The notes beneath the pieces were generated by a model. That model ran no database searches, was not told where the DNA came from, and worked only from the letters and a program-made list of their open reading frames with translations. A DNA stretch of 64,000 bases, from positions 558,001 to 622,000 of the forward strand of contig NC_089180.1 of assembly GCF_947507565.1 (NCBI RefSeq), given 5' to 3'. Origin of the DNA: Oscarella lobularis (lineage: Eukaryota; Porifera; Homoscleromorpha; Homosclerophorida; Oscarellidae). Shown one piece after another: positions 45,916-62,524 of this stretch (position 1 is the stretch's first letter; each line of letters opens with the position of its first letter). The translations under genes and the position numbers were made by a program.

Positions 45916-46410
45916 TTACGTCGCCGGTTTCTTTGCTTTAACAGAAGAGCCGGAAGGAGCCTTTCGTCCACCGGGACCCCGTTTCCCAAGCTTAGCCAAT
46001 TTGTCCTTGATCTTATCCCCATCCAACGAAGAAGAGCCATTCCCATTTGATTCCTCAAGAACAACGCTCTCACTTCCATTGGAAGTAGTAGTCGTTGTCG
46101 AAGAGACGAGTGACGAAAGAAACCCTAGAAACAAACAAACAAAAATAAAAATCAATACAAAAATCAATAATCAATATCATTTACCTTTCGATTCATCTTT
46201 TTTCAAAAGCGGATCCGATTTGCTGCCCTCTTTCGTCTTCGCAAACTTCTTCGACTCCCCGAACGTCTTCATCTTTTTCGGCGCGACCTCCTTAGCGCGC
46301 GCCTCCTCTTCGGCTCGTTTCACGATCGTTTCAAATTCGACGTCAAAATCGAATTCGTGATCGTACGATCCGGTTTGAAGTATGCCTATTGGGGGAGAAG
46401 GAAATCCTCC
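45916..46410 (-). CDS. SRPRA: signal recognition particle receptor alpha, linker region
   Basis: Part of SR-alpha, which docks SRP at the ER. The minus frame reads FDFDVEFETIVKRAEEEARA, KEVAPKKMKTFGESKKFAK and SDPLLKKDESK, corresponding to the end of the longin (SRX) domain and the start of the charged linker in animal SRPRA (FDFQNDFLRLLREAEESSK, MKKFEDSEKAKK). A second exon, 46124-45916, adds a Ser/Thr and Lys-rich tail (KIKDKLAKLGKRGPGG) and a stop. The NG GTPase domain is missing. Its 5' edge is fused inside one exon to TMEM145 (GILQT|GSYDHEF). Confidence 0.7.
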
Positions 46411-47137
46411 ATTAGTCAAAAATTAAAAAAAATAAAATATCTTGCCTTGCTCGTCAGCTGAAAATTCTTTCGTCCAGTATCCCTCTCCATTGAGCATACG
46501 TAACGTATAATTTAATTTTAGCCCCTATAGAAAAAGTAGACAACGTTTCCTCTAAAGAAAAGACCGAGGGACTCCTACAATGCTTGACGCGGTAGGGGAA
46601 AATATTCTTTACAATCGCATGTAATGGCGTTTTCTTTGAGAATGCAAGCGTTTTCGTTGGGCTTTGGAGATAAAAGTATTTTTCTATGAACGTCGTCTAT
46701 GGCGCGTTCACGTTCACTGCAGTTCTAAAAATAAAAAATACCTTTTTTGTGATTTTTTTGTTTGGCGTCTGTTACTATCGTTTTCCTACGAGACTCGACT
46801 TGTAGACGGCATCCCATTGGGTCGGCACGTCGTCGTACATGAGAATCGTTTGATAACCGTTTTCCTAAGAAAACAACGCTAAACGACTCGATTCGCCGCC
46901 GCTGTGAGCTCGATTCACCTTGCAGAGGCTGTATTCAAACGTGTACTGATAGAATATCTCCGATCTGAAGCAGAATCGCGTGAGAAACGCCCAATTCTGT
47001 CAAAAAAGCATAAACGGCGCTCCGATTGGAGAACTCGCGAGCGGACCTCGGTCGTTTGAAGCGTTCCCTTAATGTATTTCGATGCTGCGAATCCGCACAG
47101 CGTCGCTAGAACAACAAAATGCGTGACGAATCGCATA
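46411..47137 (-). CDS. TMEM145: TMEM145/GPR180 family, N-terminal exons (copy 1)
   Basis: Seven-transmembrane family with an N-terminal GOLD-type lumenal domain. The start is MRFVTHFVVLATLCGFAASK, a signal peptide, then YIKGTLQTTE, NWAFLTRFCFRSEIFYQYTF, QTILMYDDVPTQWDAVYKSS, and GLKLNYTLRMLNGEGYWTKE with FSADEQG. The family exon containing WWYIALSKC is missing between the last two. Immediately after FSADEQG the exon starting GILQT turns into SRPRA sequence, before any membrane helix. Confidence 0.85.
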
Positions 47138-47273
47138 ACGAGTAGTATCCGGGATGTCGAAAACGTCCGTTGCCAAGGTCACACATCACGTGAACTTGAA
47201 AGAATTTTCTTCTAATTAAATACTCGGTGCCTAACCTGTTACCCGGATACAAATAATTATTAAGTTTTATCTA

Positions 47274-48970
47274 CAATCGCGAGTCTTGTTGCGCTTGAGT
47301 TGCACGGAATAGGTGCGTCGGCACGTGACCTGACCATGCTTGAATCTCACGGTCAGTCTTGGGTAGTGGGACGCCTTCTCTGTTCTCCGAAGACGAACGG
47401 GAGAACGGAGCCTTTCCTTGAAATAATTCAATGCTACGATCCCCACTCACGGGCGACGAAGGAGCATAGGGATGTTCAGGGTCACCGGACTCAGAAAGAT
47501 CAACTGAGACCTAGAAGAACGCGAAGGATTTCATTAGCGTGCATATAATAAAAATTCTGCGTACTTGGCTCGGTTTGAGATGAAATGGAAAATTGCTTCC
47601 ATAAGGCCTTGTAAAAATCTGAAAATATATAAATGAGCTGAGTTTTATTGTCTTCTTCTAACGTCACCATAAAGGCTACATCAGCTGCAAATGCAACAGC
47701 AAGGTTGATACCATTAACAACCTTTTCTCTAGTAATTCAAATCTCTTGCATTGGTATCTCCACCAGCGGAGTGCACGTCTTACCTGTACCAGTCTTCCAG
47801 GTAGGAATTGCTCACCATGACGACAATGAACCGAGACAGAAGCCTAAGGATAGTCAATGATACAAAAATGTGCTATCTCAGAAACAATTACCAGAGAGAA
47901 TACACAGAGCAAAACTGCACGTAAAATCGCTGCTTATCCGGATTCTTCTTAGCCGTTACTATCACTGCATAGACAAACCAACAAAATGCCTAAGAACCAA
48001 ATAAGACATATATAAACAAATAAATAGACGTGTGATTGGTCCTACAATGAAGCTCAGTGCCGCAATCCCGTACCCAGCTGGACTATCATAAACGTAAATA
48101 ACTTTGGCTGGATCAAAAGCCTAGAGGAAGAAGAAATGGTGCTAAGTGAGAATCACCTCTTATTTCTCACCTTTGCTTCCCAGATAAACATGATTGCGTA
48201 TGCTATCGTGTACATCACCATCAGAGCAATCAATCTAAGCTGACTCTCCTCAGTGAGTCGACCCCTGGGGGAAGAAATCACCAAGGCAACTTCGATGTAG
48301 CTTTAAATTTACCGGACTACGGTCCAGCCTTTTGCGAGAAGCATTAGAAGTAGGAGAAATAGAATTTCGTTTACTGCGGCAATAATTCTGCCAATAGGTA
48401 TTAACGTTGGTACGCCGACGCCGTTTTTGCCGTAAATGCCATAGAGAATGCAAAGAAAAACCAACGACGCAACTAAAAATAAGAAATCAGTGAGAATCGA
48501 GTGCAAGAAACATTCTATGTTTTACTCTGAAGAACAATAGTGCCGATAAATAATTTAAACGTCATATGCAGTCTTCCAATTTGATACAGTGTACCTAAAT
48601 TAATGTCTGAACCCAAAAATAAAAACAGAAAAAAAACGTTTTTACTTCCTTGGATGCCAGCCCAGAGAAGAAGAATGAACGCTGTCAGAAAAGCAATATC
48701 TGTCTCCAAAATTCCTAGAAAATAAATGAAAATTTATATTTTAATTATGAGTCTAATAATGTTTACCTTGTTCGTCAGCGGAAAATTCATTTGTCCAATA
48801 TCCGCCTGGGTTGAACATGTGCATTTGATAATCTAAACGCAAGCCCTGCGCAAGAATCATAATCAGAAAAAAAACGGTTTCCCTTATCCTACATTTTGAA
48901 TTCCATCTCATTTGCTCACCGCAATGTACCACCATCGAGCCCGACTCAACTTAAAGGAACGAACAGCTAT
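47274..48970 (-). CDS. TMEM145: TMEM145/GPR180 family, 7TM part (copy 2)
   Basis: Minus exons: SFKLSRARWWYIA (48970-48912), GLRLDYQMHMFNPGGYWTNE with FSADEQG, ETDIAFLTAFILLLWAGIQG, LHMTFKLFIGTIVL, LVFLCILYGIYGKNGVGVPT, EILFLLLLMLLAKGWTVVR, LRLIALMVMYTIAYAIMFIW, PAKVIYVYDSPAGYGIAALS, SRFIVVMVSNSYLEDWYR, EKVVNGINLAVAFAADVAFM, FTRPYGSNFPFHLKPSQ and a cytoplasmic tail ending near 47274. It includes DSPAGYG and LLAKGWTVVRGR, both family signatures. It lacks the signal peptide and first exons, where an ankyrin gene joins. It is complementary to copy 1, with FSADEQG in both. Confidence 0.9.
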
Positions 48971-49023
48971 AGAAGAAAAATCAATAAAAAAATCAAAATT
49001 TATGATTGCGCGTAGAGAGCTCA

Positions 49024-49770
49024 CAGCGACACGAGATCTCGCGAGTCCCATTCGTTTCCTTGCTGGATAGCCTCGTGCAAGGGAGTCATGCCTTGTTTGT
49101 CCAGGGGAGAAAGAAAATTGCATCAGTGCATCTCCTTTTATAGAGTCTTTCTCTTACGGCTTGGTCTAATAAAATGCCTGTGTAATCGATCAGAAACTTT
49201 GCCATTGCTTTGTTCCCTCGTTGAATGGCATGATGAAGCGCCGTCATTCCGTACGTGTCCTGTTCGTTCAGACGAGCTCCCTCTTTAAGCAAAACGAGAG
49301 CGAGGTCTCTCCCATCCTCTATAAAAAAAGAAAAGAATTCGATTGATGGAGAAAAAGAGGGCCGTTCGTTTCTTCTCGCCATCTGCCGCTCTATCGTCCG
49401 TCCAATCGTCAGGAATGGCTTTCGGAACGATACGAGCGCACAGGTGAAGTGGCGTTAGACCTTCGTCCTTCGTTTTCTTGTTCGGATCTACGAGACAACA
49501 ATGTCCTCTCCGCTCTGTTCACGTGCGAATCTTTCCTTGCCTGCATTCTTGAGTAGGAGGCTCTTCACCACGCTCAACCGATTGAATCTCGCTGCTACGT
49601 GAAGCGGAGTTTGATGCTGTTCGTCGAGCGACTCGAGCATCGCTCTTCGATGAAAACGATCCGCGTTTTCCCACAGGCGCAAGATCTCATCTTCGTCGCC
49701 GTCACGTGCCGCCTACAGGAACGAATCTTCGAAAGCGCGCTCGTTTAGGCAGCAGAAGAACCGGACTTAC
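49024..49770 (-). CDS. ankyrin-repeat protein, fragment
   Basis: Minus exons: [110 protein letters not shown]. About five ankyrin repeats, with the loops of a TRPA-like or signalling ankyrin protein. No other domain is seen. The gene ends in WDSRDLVSL at a stop and then passes into the TMEM145 copy 2 exon. It is divergent from CDK8, which starts 200 bases to the right. Confidence 0.65.
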
Positions 49771-49976
49771 TTGATGAAATGGTCTGCGCCCGCGCGATCT
49801 ATCACTCGCCGCGGCGGCGGCGGGGGCGGATGGAGCTGGCGTTGAGTTCGGCGATAGGCCTATCATGCAGCTCCATGTCTACGCCGCTCGGTCTGACTGT
49901 TAGGTCGTCCTCTGACGATCTAATTGACTGTGGCCTGTTTATCCACGGGCGTCGCACCTGCGCAATCGAGGCGATT

Positions 49977-51524
<1,548 letters not shown>

Positions 51525-51541
51525 GAAACAAAAAAAAAAGA

Positions 51542-51544
<3 letters not shown>

Positions 51545-51572
<28 letters not shown>
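51545..51572. repeat. poly-C run, 28 bases
   Basis: An uninterrupted cytosine homopolymer just after the CDK8 stop, within its 3' region. Runs like this are unstable and hard to sequence, so the length is uncertain. Confidence 0.95.
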
Positions 51573-51747
51573 ATCCCTCCCTTTGTGCGTGCCGTCGACC
51601 CGTCGGTTCCTAATGAACTCAACATGCACATAAATGACATAGTTCTATTTCCGCTTTGCAAACCGTTCGCATCCTCCGTCGAACCGATCGTTTACTCTCC
51701 GGAGTCCGGATCCCGACGCACATGACAATCTTGTCCCCTCTATAAAC

Positions 51748-51897
51748 ATGTTTCTTCTTCTTCTCCTAAGCGTTTTCCACGGCGTAACGATTTCATATCC
51801 GAAACGCGAGTTCCTCGCCGAAGACGACGGCGACGCCGACAATGACGCCAAGCGTCTTTGTATCCATCAGTCGCCATATGATCAATCATGTCCATGA
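51748..51897 (+). CDS. small secreted-type ORF
   Basis: 49 codons: MFLLLLLSVFHGVTIS is a good signal peptide, then YPKREFLAEDDGDADNDAKR and LCIHQSPYDQSCP. The dibasic KR just before LCIHQS resembles a prohormone cleavage site. The next 240 bases are open in another frame ([20 protein letters not shown]), which may be the continuation after a slip. I cannot assign a family. Confidence 0.4.
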   Translation: MFLLLLLSVFHGVTISYPKREFLAEDDGDADNDAKRLCIHQSPYDQSCP

Positions 51898-51899
51898 AA

Positions 51900-52560
51900 A
51901 GACGTTCCCTTTTATTCCACGTTTTTACGTTAAAGAGACCAAGACTTCGCGCAATTTTTACCCGATGCAGTTTTCTGGATCATTTAGGCAGTCGGTATTG
52001 CAGCGAAAGCGCTCCCACGAGAGCCATCCCACTACACGGCCAACTTGGAATACTCTAGATCGTACAAACTTGGCGGTGTGCGGGCTAGTCCGTACATGTA
52101 CAAGTTCGAAAATAAAGCTATGCTGCTTTCTCTCATAAACGATAAAGTAGAGCTTTTGCTGCGCTACCCTTAGCTTGATAATGCATAGAGCTAGCTAGAG
52201 AGGTGGGTCCTTTGCTGAGGGTTCAGGGGACTTCACAGCCGTGACTGCTGTTTCAGTTTGTTGGGGGACGAAGTTGATTGAGTCGGGTGTACAAAAAATT
52301 GCACCGCGCTAAAAGCGTGATGAAAGTGGAAGTAGAAGTACGAGTTGCTTTTTCTAAGTCGTGGCGTCATTGATCTCATCCTTGCGGATATGAGCTATAT
52401 AGGTGGCCGTGGGTGTACACGTAGGCAGCTAGAATCGATCGTGGGAATCGTCGTGGGCATCATTGCGGGCATCATTGCGGGCATTGTCCTGACACTCTTA
52501 TATACCACGAGTATATATCCCCAAAGTCTACAAAACAAACCTTAGACGGCGAAAAAAACA
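51900..52560. other. no gene assigned; one membrane-type ORF
   Basis: The frame 52345-52545 contains a Gly/Ile-rich hydrophobic stretch (IVGIVVGIIAGIIAGIVLTL) made by a short DNA tandem repeat (gcgggcatcatt). It is probably not a gene. Confidence 0.3.
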
Positions 52561-52564
52561 AGAA

Positions 52565-52828
52565 CTATCGAGAGAACATTCTCCCTTCGATTTTCCGAGC
52601 GAATGACGAGTTGCACTCTTCCTTCTGTTCGTATTTATCGTAGAAGCGGCCGCGTTTCGCTCGAATTCGGTCGCGAATGGCCTCGAAACGAACTTCGTAC
52701 CATCGATCGTTCGATATCACGTGAATCGTACGCCCGTATCTTCGTGCGACGAAATGAGCGGCGAAAAACAACGAAAAGACGTACCTAACAGCGATTTCGT
52801 TTCGTCGTGGCCACGTTTTCTCCGCCAT
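52565..52828 (-). CDS. small basic protein, unidentified
   Basis: Start MAEKTWPRRNEIAVR, then an in-frame stretch with a possible intron (donor gtacgt after AVR) and RWYEVRFEAIRDRIRAKRGR, FYDKYEQKEECNSSF. It is helical and charged. It lies head-to-head with the CCAAT/TATA promoter, 110 bases from the first CCAAT box, so the two may share regulatory sequence. Confidence 0.35.
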   Translation of the reverse strand: MAEKTWPRRNEIAVRYVFSLFFAAHFVARRYGRTIHVISNDRWYEVRFEAIRDRIRAKRGRFYDKYEQKEECNSSFARKIEGRMFSR

Positions 52829-52939
52829 CTTGCTCGATGTAGGTGCGATATGTGTCGCCTCTAACCGAAATCGTTATGCAATATTTCGTCAGACCGGAAT
52901 CGAAACCGGTTTGCCTTTTGACACCTTCTTTCCAAAGAG

Positions 52940-53005
52940 CCAATGAGCACGAAGAGCGGAAACCAGCAAGCCAATCAGAGCGATGGGCGGGGTCATAGTA
53001 TATAA
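52940..53005 (+). promoter_or_regulatory. core promoter: two CCAAT boxes, GC box, TATA box
   Basis: CCAAT at 52940-52944 and 52971-52975, GGGCGG at 52985-52990, and TATATAA at 52999-53005, all on the plus strand in the classical order and spacing. Transcription would begin near 53030. The product downstream is not recognised; the first long frame begins at 53300. Confidence 0.7.
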
Positions 53006-53299
53006 GGAGCACGCGCCCCCAATTTCCTTCAGTTGCGGCAGAGGGTGGATGGGTCGCGGAGCAATCTGCGTCTCGTCCTTGACGGATCGACCCGGGAGCT
53101 TTGGCAAAAGGCAAGTCTGGATAGTTGACTCAGCGTGGCCCACGGTATAATGCCGTGCCGGAGCCTGTAGGCAGGGCAATGGGGGGCTTCGGCCTCGGTC
53201 TACGCACTGGGATTCGCGATTACTGCGGTCTTATTGTCGCTAATGGGCACGACTCACGTTAGGCTCGAGTGAGAAACGGCCCAGAGGGGGTGTTCAACC

Positions 53300-53930
53300 A
53301 TGGCCTGGTTGCCGGCACTTTTCTCACCCGACAGCGCGATTAGACCAAAGATAATCCGACCCAGGAGACTTCGATTCCGGCATGCACTGTCTTTACTGTC
53401 GACTCCTACAAACGGTGGTCGACCGCTCTCCACTTCCAGTAGCCCCGGTTCTTCTCAGGAACACATACCGAAGGGTTTTTTGGTACCACCGCGCCGGGGG
53501 ACTACGGTATTAGGGACCGTCTCTCATCCAGGCGGGTACCGGTGGGGTGGCTGATGACGTCGTGGCTCGCCCGACAATTTTTGGAACGGGTGGCCATTGC
53601 TTTTGCGGTGGCTGCCTTGGGCTACGAAGCGTCCGAACCTCCGCGCGGTGTAGCCTGGATAGCGCGAATACGGACGCAGCAAAAAGGTACGTACAACGAT
53701 TTTTTGACAGATACTAATTTTTTTCTTTTTTTCTAGGTGGAAGCGTGAAGGAGAGCTCGAGAAATCGAAGATGGAACGACAGAGACAAATCATCTTGTTT
53801 TTTAGGGCGAAATGTGGACGAGAAGGCTCAAGAAAACGAAGACGAAACGATCAAATCGAATTGGAAGGAGTTTGCGAGCGATCGAGCGCATGCAGCGTTT
53901 TTTCTTTTTTGTATCAAATAAAACGGTTGT
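53300..53930 (+). CDS. possible gene downstream of the TATA promoter, unidentified
   Basis: MAWLPALFSPDSAIRPKIIR starts an Arg/Ser-rich frame of 84 codons that resembles a mitochondrial presequence. A second frame from 53542 reads SWLARQFLERVAIAFAVAAL, a hydrophobic helix, then GVAWIARIRTQQKG with a donor and a charged exon after 53738. A one-base slip near 53540 would join presequence and membrane helix into a small inner-membrane protein. No family is assigned. Confidence 0.35.
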
Positions 53931-53959
53931 AAAACTCTATGGTAATGGCTCGTCAGCGC

Positions 53960-56320
53960 TGTTTCTCGAAGCAAACGCGATGGCAGTTTGATTTTATCGC
54001 TCCGCGTCGGTGTCTCCAAACCCGGATTAACAGCGACGAAGCGCCTCTTTTCTCAAAAGAAAGGCGGAAGAGAGCGATAGACTTAATTGGCTTCTCTATG
54101 TTCTCGTAAAGAAATGTGCTTCGCAATTTTCCGTCGATCTGCGCCATGTCTATACAATTTCGATTCGCGACCGTCCAATACATATTGCGGCCCATCCAAT
54201 CGATAGCCAAAACGCTCTTGTTAGCCGATTCGTAGTCTACGACGACCTCGAACTCGCCGCCTCCGTCGAGATTCATACGAAAGATCTTGTCGCGTTCGCG
54301 TCGCTGATGTACAGTTTCTTCTCGCGCCAGTCGAAATCCACGGCCATCAGTTCGGTGACGAGTGGATTTGACTCGACGTGCGATAGTGTGGAGTAGCGTT
54401 TCATTGGCGTTTTTCGGACGTAGCGGCTTTTCGTATTGGCGAAAATCAGGTACGGATCGTCAGCTAAAACACGAGAAAAAAATTAGAAGTTGAGGATTGA
54501 TAGAGGAGGAGCCTTACTTTTGCATTGGATCATGTTCGAGTCCGAGAAGAAATAATTGTCTTGGCACGCACAAGATCGTCCGTCCGGTGTCGCCAGACAC
54601 AGATGACTGCAGTTGCCGTTATTCTGGCTGCAGACATTTATATCTATACATATACAAAAGCATCCAGTTTTAGGTTCCCATAGAACGCATCTCTCTCCCT
54701 CTAAAAGAAGTGCATATCCGCACTTCCCTCGGACGAAAACAAAGCGTGTGCGTGTGTTCAGATATCTACCTTTCTCACCTGGCTTTCTAGAGATACCTAT
54801 GGCCTTGATTCCATATCCATCATGTAGCTCGTTTACCAAGATGGCTCGTTTCTTTTTACCGTTATTCTTATCGACTCTCTCCACGGTCTTCGCCACCCAG
54901 TCAGTCCAGTACAAAAACCGATCGAGCACGGTGAGCCCGAAGATGTGCGGCACGTCCGATTGCACCAATATCACGCGATTCCGGCCCCACAACTCGGACT
55001 TCTCGATCGTTTCATGTTCGGCATCGGCCCAGTAGAGAAAACCCTGTTCGCTGTCGATTGCCAGACCGTTCGTCCACGTGATGCGCGAGTTGACGAGCAC
55101 CGTCACATTCGTGCCATTCATGAACGCTTTGCCTATGTGAGGATAACTGCCCCACGCGGTCCAGTAAATGCTTCTGTAGGTAGGAGACACAAAGCAAAGG
55201 TGAAAAGGCAACACAAAAGAGATTAGCATAATTGAATGCGCCTTTATCCTATAGCACGAATACTGCGCGCGTCTGGAGTCTCAATCTCGCGCTCTAATAG
55301 CGTTTCATGGGCAGGACGTTTTTCAAACAAACCACCTGAAGATCAGGACCCCTAAGACGAGCTAATACACTAAAGATTACCCTGCAGTCCCAAGGTGCAG
55401 ATAATCCGCGGGGGGTGGGGGGGTGGGGGTTGTAATCCCCTTCGACCGGATCAACGGCAATCGCGCGCGGCTTTTCCACATTCGTAACGAGCGTCTTGAC
55501 GCTCAACCCGTCCAACTTCGCCACCATAATCGAATTGAACTTCCCGTTCGTCCAGAAGATGTTGCCGCCCGGCGAGTCGATGACGATTCGCTCCGACGAG
55601 CCCGCTTGCCGCGGAATGACGGTCTCGATGCCGCTGCCGTCCATTTTGGCGCGCATTATCGTCGTCTCGTAGTGGCCGACGAGTTCGGTCTAACAGACGT
55701 ATTGGGTGTCGATGACATAGGCGACGTCGGTGATCCACGACGACGATGACGATACGTTGATCTCGAGCGGAACGTCAATCGAGTTGGAGACGTCAAAGAG
55801 AATAGATGCGAATTTCCACCAAGCGAGCAAAGAACGTGAATTATTTTGACGTCAGTGACTCACGATTGTGCAGGACTGCTCTATACTTTTGGACACAATG
55901 TTAGGTTTCCACAGTTTGGTCTCTACCCACATCACAGTTCCTGACTACACATACAGTAGCATTTGAAATTTTAGGCTCCTATGCAACACAACACTCACTA
56001 TACACTAAAGAGAGCTACTAGCCTATGATCACTTCCATTAAGATAAGACATGAAACAAACATCTGAAAGTGGAGCTCATTAGAACAGGCGAAGCGTTCGA
56101 AGATGATAGTAAGTACAGAATAAAAAACAAACGCCTTTTAGACAGGACTTTTAAATATTCTCACCTGGCGCACACGTAACTCCGTTGGAGAGCATTCGAA
56201 CGCCCGTCGGACACCCACACGCGCGCGAGGACGGAAAATAGAAGCAAAAATGACTGCAACCGCCGTTTTGAACAGCGCACGACGTATCTCCCACGACGGG
56301 CTGTTGACGTTGACTGTCTC
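53960..56320 (-). CDS. LRP6: LRP5/6-like receptor, YWTD propeller and EGF modules
   Basis: Minus exons: [20 protein letters not shown] with [20 protein letters not shown] (EGF-like), [45 protein letters not shown], then [60 protein letters not shown], a second EGF ([29 protein letters not shown]), then [20 protein letters not shown] and [23 protein letters not shown]-receptor class B (YWTD) repeats with an EGF after each propeller are the LRP4/5/6 layout; the RQ before the first EGF also fits LRP5/6. In the first propeller an expected YW reads C-stop near 55690. No membrane or cytoplasmic PPPSP part is present. Confidence 0.85.
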
Positions 56321-56329
56321 AATTTAGAG

Positions 56330-60600
<4,271 letters not shown>

Positions 60601-60649
60601 TAAAGACGCTCGAGCGACGTGGCGATGGATCACCGAGTGAGAGTCGTCC

Positions 60650-60960
60650 TCTCCGCGTCGAGAAACGCGCCGAAAAGGCCGGCTCTGTTTCCTCGGTATG
60701 GAATGTACGGGAGGTTGGGTGTATTTACTTTACTTTAATTGATCTATGCGCGATGTAACTGGTTTTCGAGGAAAGAAATTGATTGACGTCTATTTGACCA
60801 TTGATTATCCTCTCTATTTGGACCAGGAAAATTTTTTGGATACAGGATGCTGTACCCGTGTAGTCTGGAGGCCACACCCTTCGCTCGGGAGGTCACGTGC
60901 AAGGGTCAGGTGACCTGACTAGTACCCGTGTACACCAAGGGGCGGGCATGTAGCCGGGGC
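60650..60960. other. intergenic between divergent MRCK and folate receptor
   Basis: No coding signal. A near-palindromic block lies at about 60860-60930 (TACCCGTGTA repeated, with GGTCACGTG/GGTGACC). Confidence 0.45.
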
Positions 60961-60991
60961 CTTTGCATTGTTTCACTTCCGCATACGATGC

Positions 60992-61874
60992 GAGATTGCT
61001 TGCTGCCCTTTGCGTCAGCCTCGTCGTCGTCGCTCTCGCGGCCAAATACAATCCGACGAAATGCCTCGAGGGAGAAAATCACAAGGAGGCTCCCAGTCCC
61101 GAGGGAGACGACTACAAGGCCTGTTTGGCCTACAGGGATCGAACGTGCTGCACGGCGAAGTTCACCGAACATCTGGCTCAAGCGACGGCATCGATAACTT
61201 CCACTGGAATCGATGCGGTGCGCTCTCGAAATCGTGCGAAGCGTTCATGATTCACGTCGAGTGCTTTTACAGGTGAGGGAGGGGGATGTGATAGTGATAG
61301 AGTGACACGTTGCAATTAAGTGTAGACTTGTCAATTAATTAAGCGTAGACTTGTCATTTTTAAATTAATTAATTAATTAATTGAGATTATTTTAAAGGTG
61401 CTCACCGAACGTCAATAATTGGGCTAATCCTGACTATCCGTCCGCTATGAAGTTCGTTCCTGTCTGTGGCTCGTTCTGTGATCAGTGGTATAGCGCTTGT
61501 CGTAAAGACCTATCCTGTGCCACGGATTGGATCTCAGATTGGAATTATTCTGAAGTCAGCGGGAATCAGTGTCGTGACGATGCCCAGTGTCTCTCCTTCG
61601 AAACGCGCTACGCCGACGGCAAAGCCTTGTGCGAAAAAATGTGGGACTCTCATTTCGCTATGTCAACGATTCAATATCGAATGATGAGTGTCTGATGATG
61701 GATGGGGTCGATTTCGTGAAGCATAACGATGTCGCTGTAAAAGCCATCTTCGATGTTTCATTATCACCATCACCATCACCATCACCATCAGGATCTGAGA
61801 AAGTTTTGGGACATGGCGGACTCATTTCTATTCTGTGCACTGTCTTTTGGCTCACACTAAAGTGTTTAGCTTAG
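60992..61874 (+). CDS. FOLR: folate/riboflavin-receptor family protein, GPI-anchored
   Basis: Cysteine-rich vitamin-binding ectoprotein. Signal peptide RLLAALCVSLVVVALAA, mature start KYNPTKCLEGENHKEAPSPE, CLAYRDRTCCTAKFTEHLAQ, DGIDNFHWNRCGALSKSCEA, VECFYR, then after an intron CSPNVNNWA, FVPVCGSFCDQWYSACRKDL, SCATDWISDWNYSEVSGNQC, YADGKALCEKMWDSHF, and a hydrophobic GPI signal (LISILCTVFWLTL) at the stop 61872-61874. All the paired Cys blocks of the family are present. Three single-base slips interrupt it: near the ATG (about 61000), before DGIDNF (about 61182) and after SHF (about 61658). Since everything else is conserved I treat it as one functional gene with sequence errors. Confidence 0.88.
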
Positions 61875-61889
61875 GTTTTGATGTCTGTG

Positions 61890-62060
61890 TGGCATGGTCG
61901 CAATTCTTTGTCTAGAGTTTATGACTGTTTGACTTTTTGGATGTATGGGGCAATATTCATTGGAGATATACGGGATTTGCGCGTGTCTCCTAGTAACATG
62001 ACGACAAAAACAACAAACCGCGTTCCTATCCACTAACGTGCTCGTCCTTTCTTCTCCAGC
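61890..62060. other. short intergenic stretch
   Basis: No feature seen. The upstream ATC/ACC repeat at about 61762-61790 lies inside the folate-receptor tail and encodes a Ser-Pro repeat. Confidence 0.4.
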
Positions 62061-62063
62061 GCG

Positions 62064-62480
62064 ATGAAGATCGAAAAGAAACCGCAGAAGAACATAACGG
62101 AATTGGTAAGAGCGCTACAGAAGCGAAAAACGACTCTCGAAAGCGAGTGGGGCCCCTTTTTTCATTGGCGTTCCCCGCCCGTCTATTTCCGCAGCCGCCT
62201 GGTTGCCAAGACTTCGTCGACGAACTAGTCGACGAGCTGCGATCCGTCGTCACGTGGAACTACGGAAAGGTGAAGATCGCGCAGGAGAGAAAGGAAAAAA
62301 AATTCCCACGTTTTTCTTTTTGCCAGTGCGAACTCTATCACTGGATCGATGTTCTGAATCGTTTCGACGACATTCTCGAACGCGCGTGTCGTGTCGGCGA
62401 CGCGCCGTCGTCCGACGACGACGACGAAACGAAATGCGTGAATCTTTGCACGAATTTGGACGACGAAAAAGTAGTCGAAA
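62064..62480 (+). CDS. HUWE1: HUWE1 HECT ligase, N-terminal exons
   Basis: Very large HECT-type ubiquitin ligase. Exons 62064-62105, 62195-62269 and 62327 to about 62480 read MKIEKKPQKNITEL, PPGCQDFVDELVDELRSVVT, WNYGK, CELYHWIDVLNRFDDILERA. The start, the TW(N)xGK motif, and CELYHW.D.L.RFD.IL match the first residues of animal HUWE1. A poly-Asp stretch and a stop follow; the remaining thousands of residues are absent. The next exons belong to spectrin. Confidence 0.8.
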
Positions 62481-62524
62481 AAATTGACCGCCATTTTGGA
62501 TTTTCATTTTTTTCTCTCAGACGA

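Noticed and set aside
52440-52510. Possible transmembrane gene (Gly/Ile-rich helix).
   Set aside because: The hydrophobic stretch is generated by a short DNA tandem repeat.
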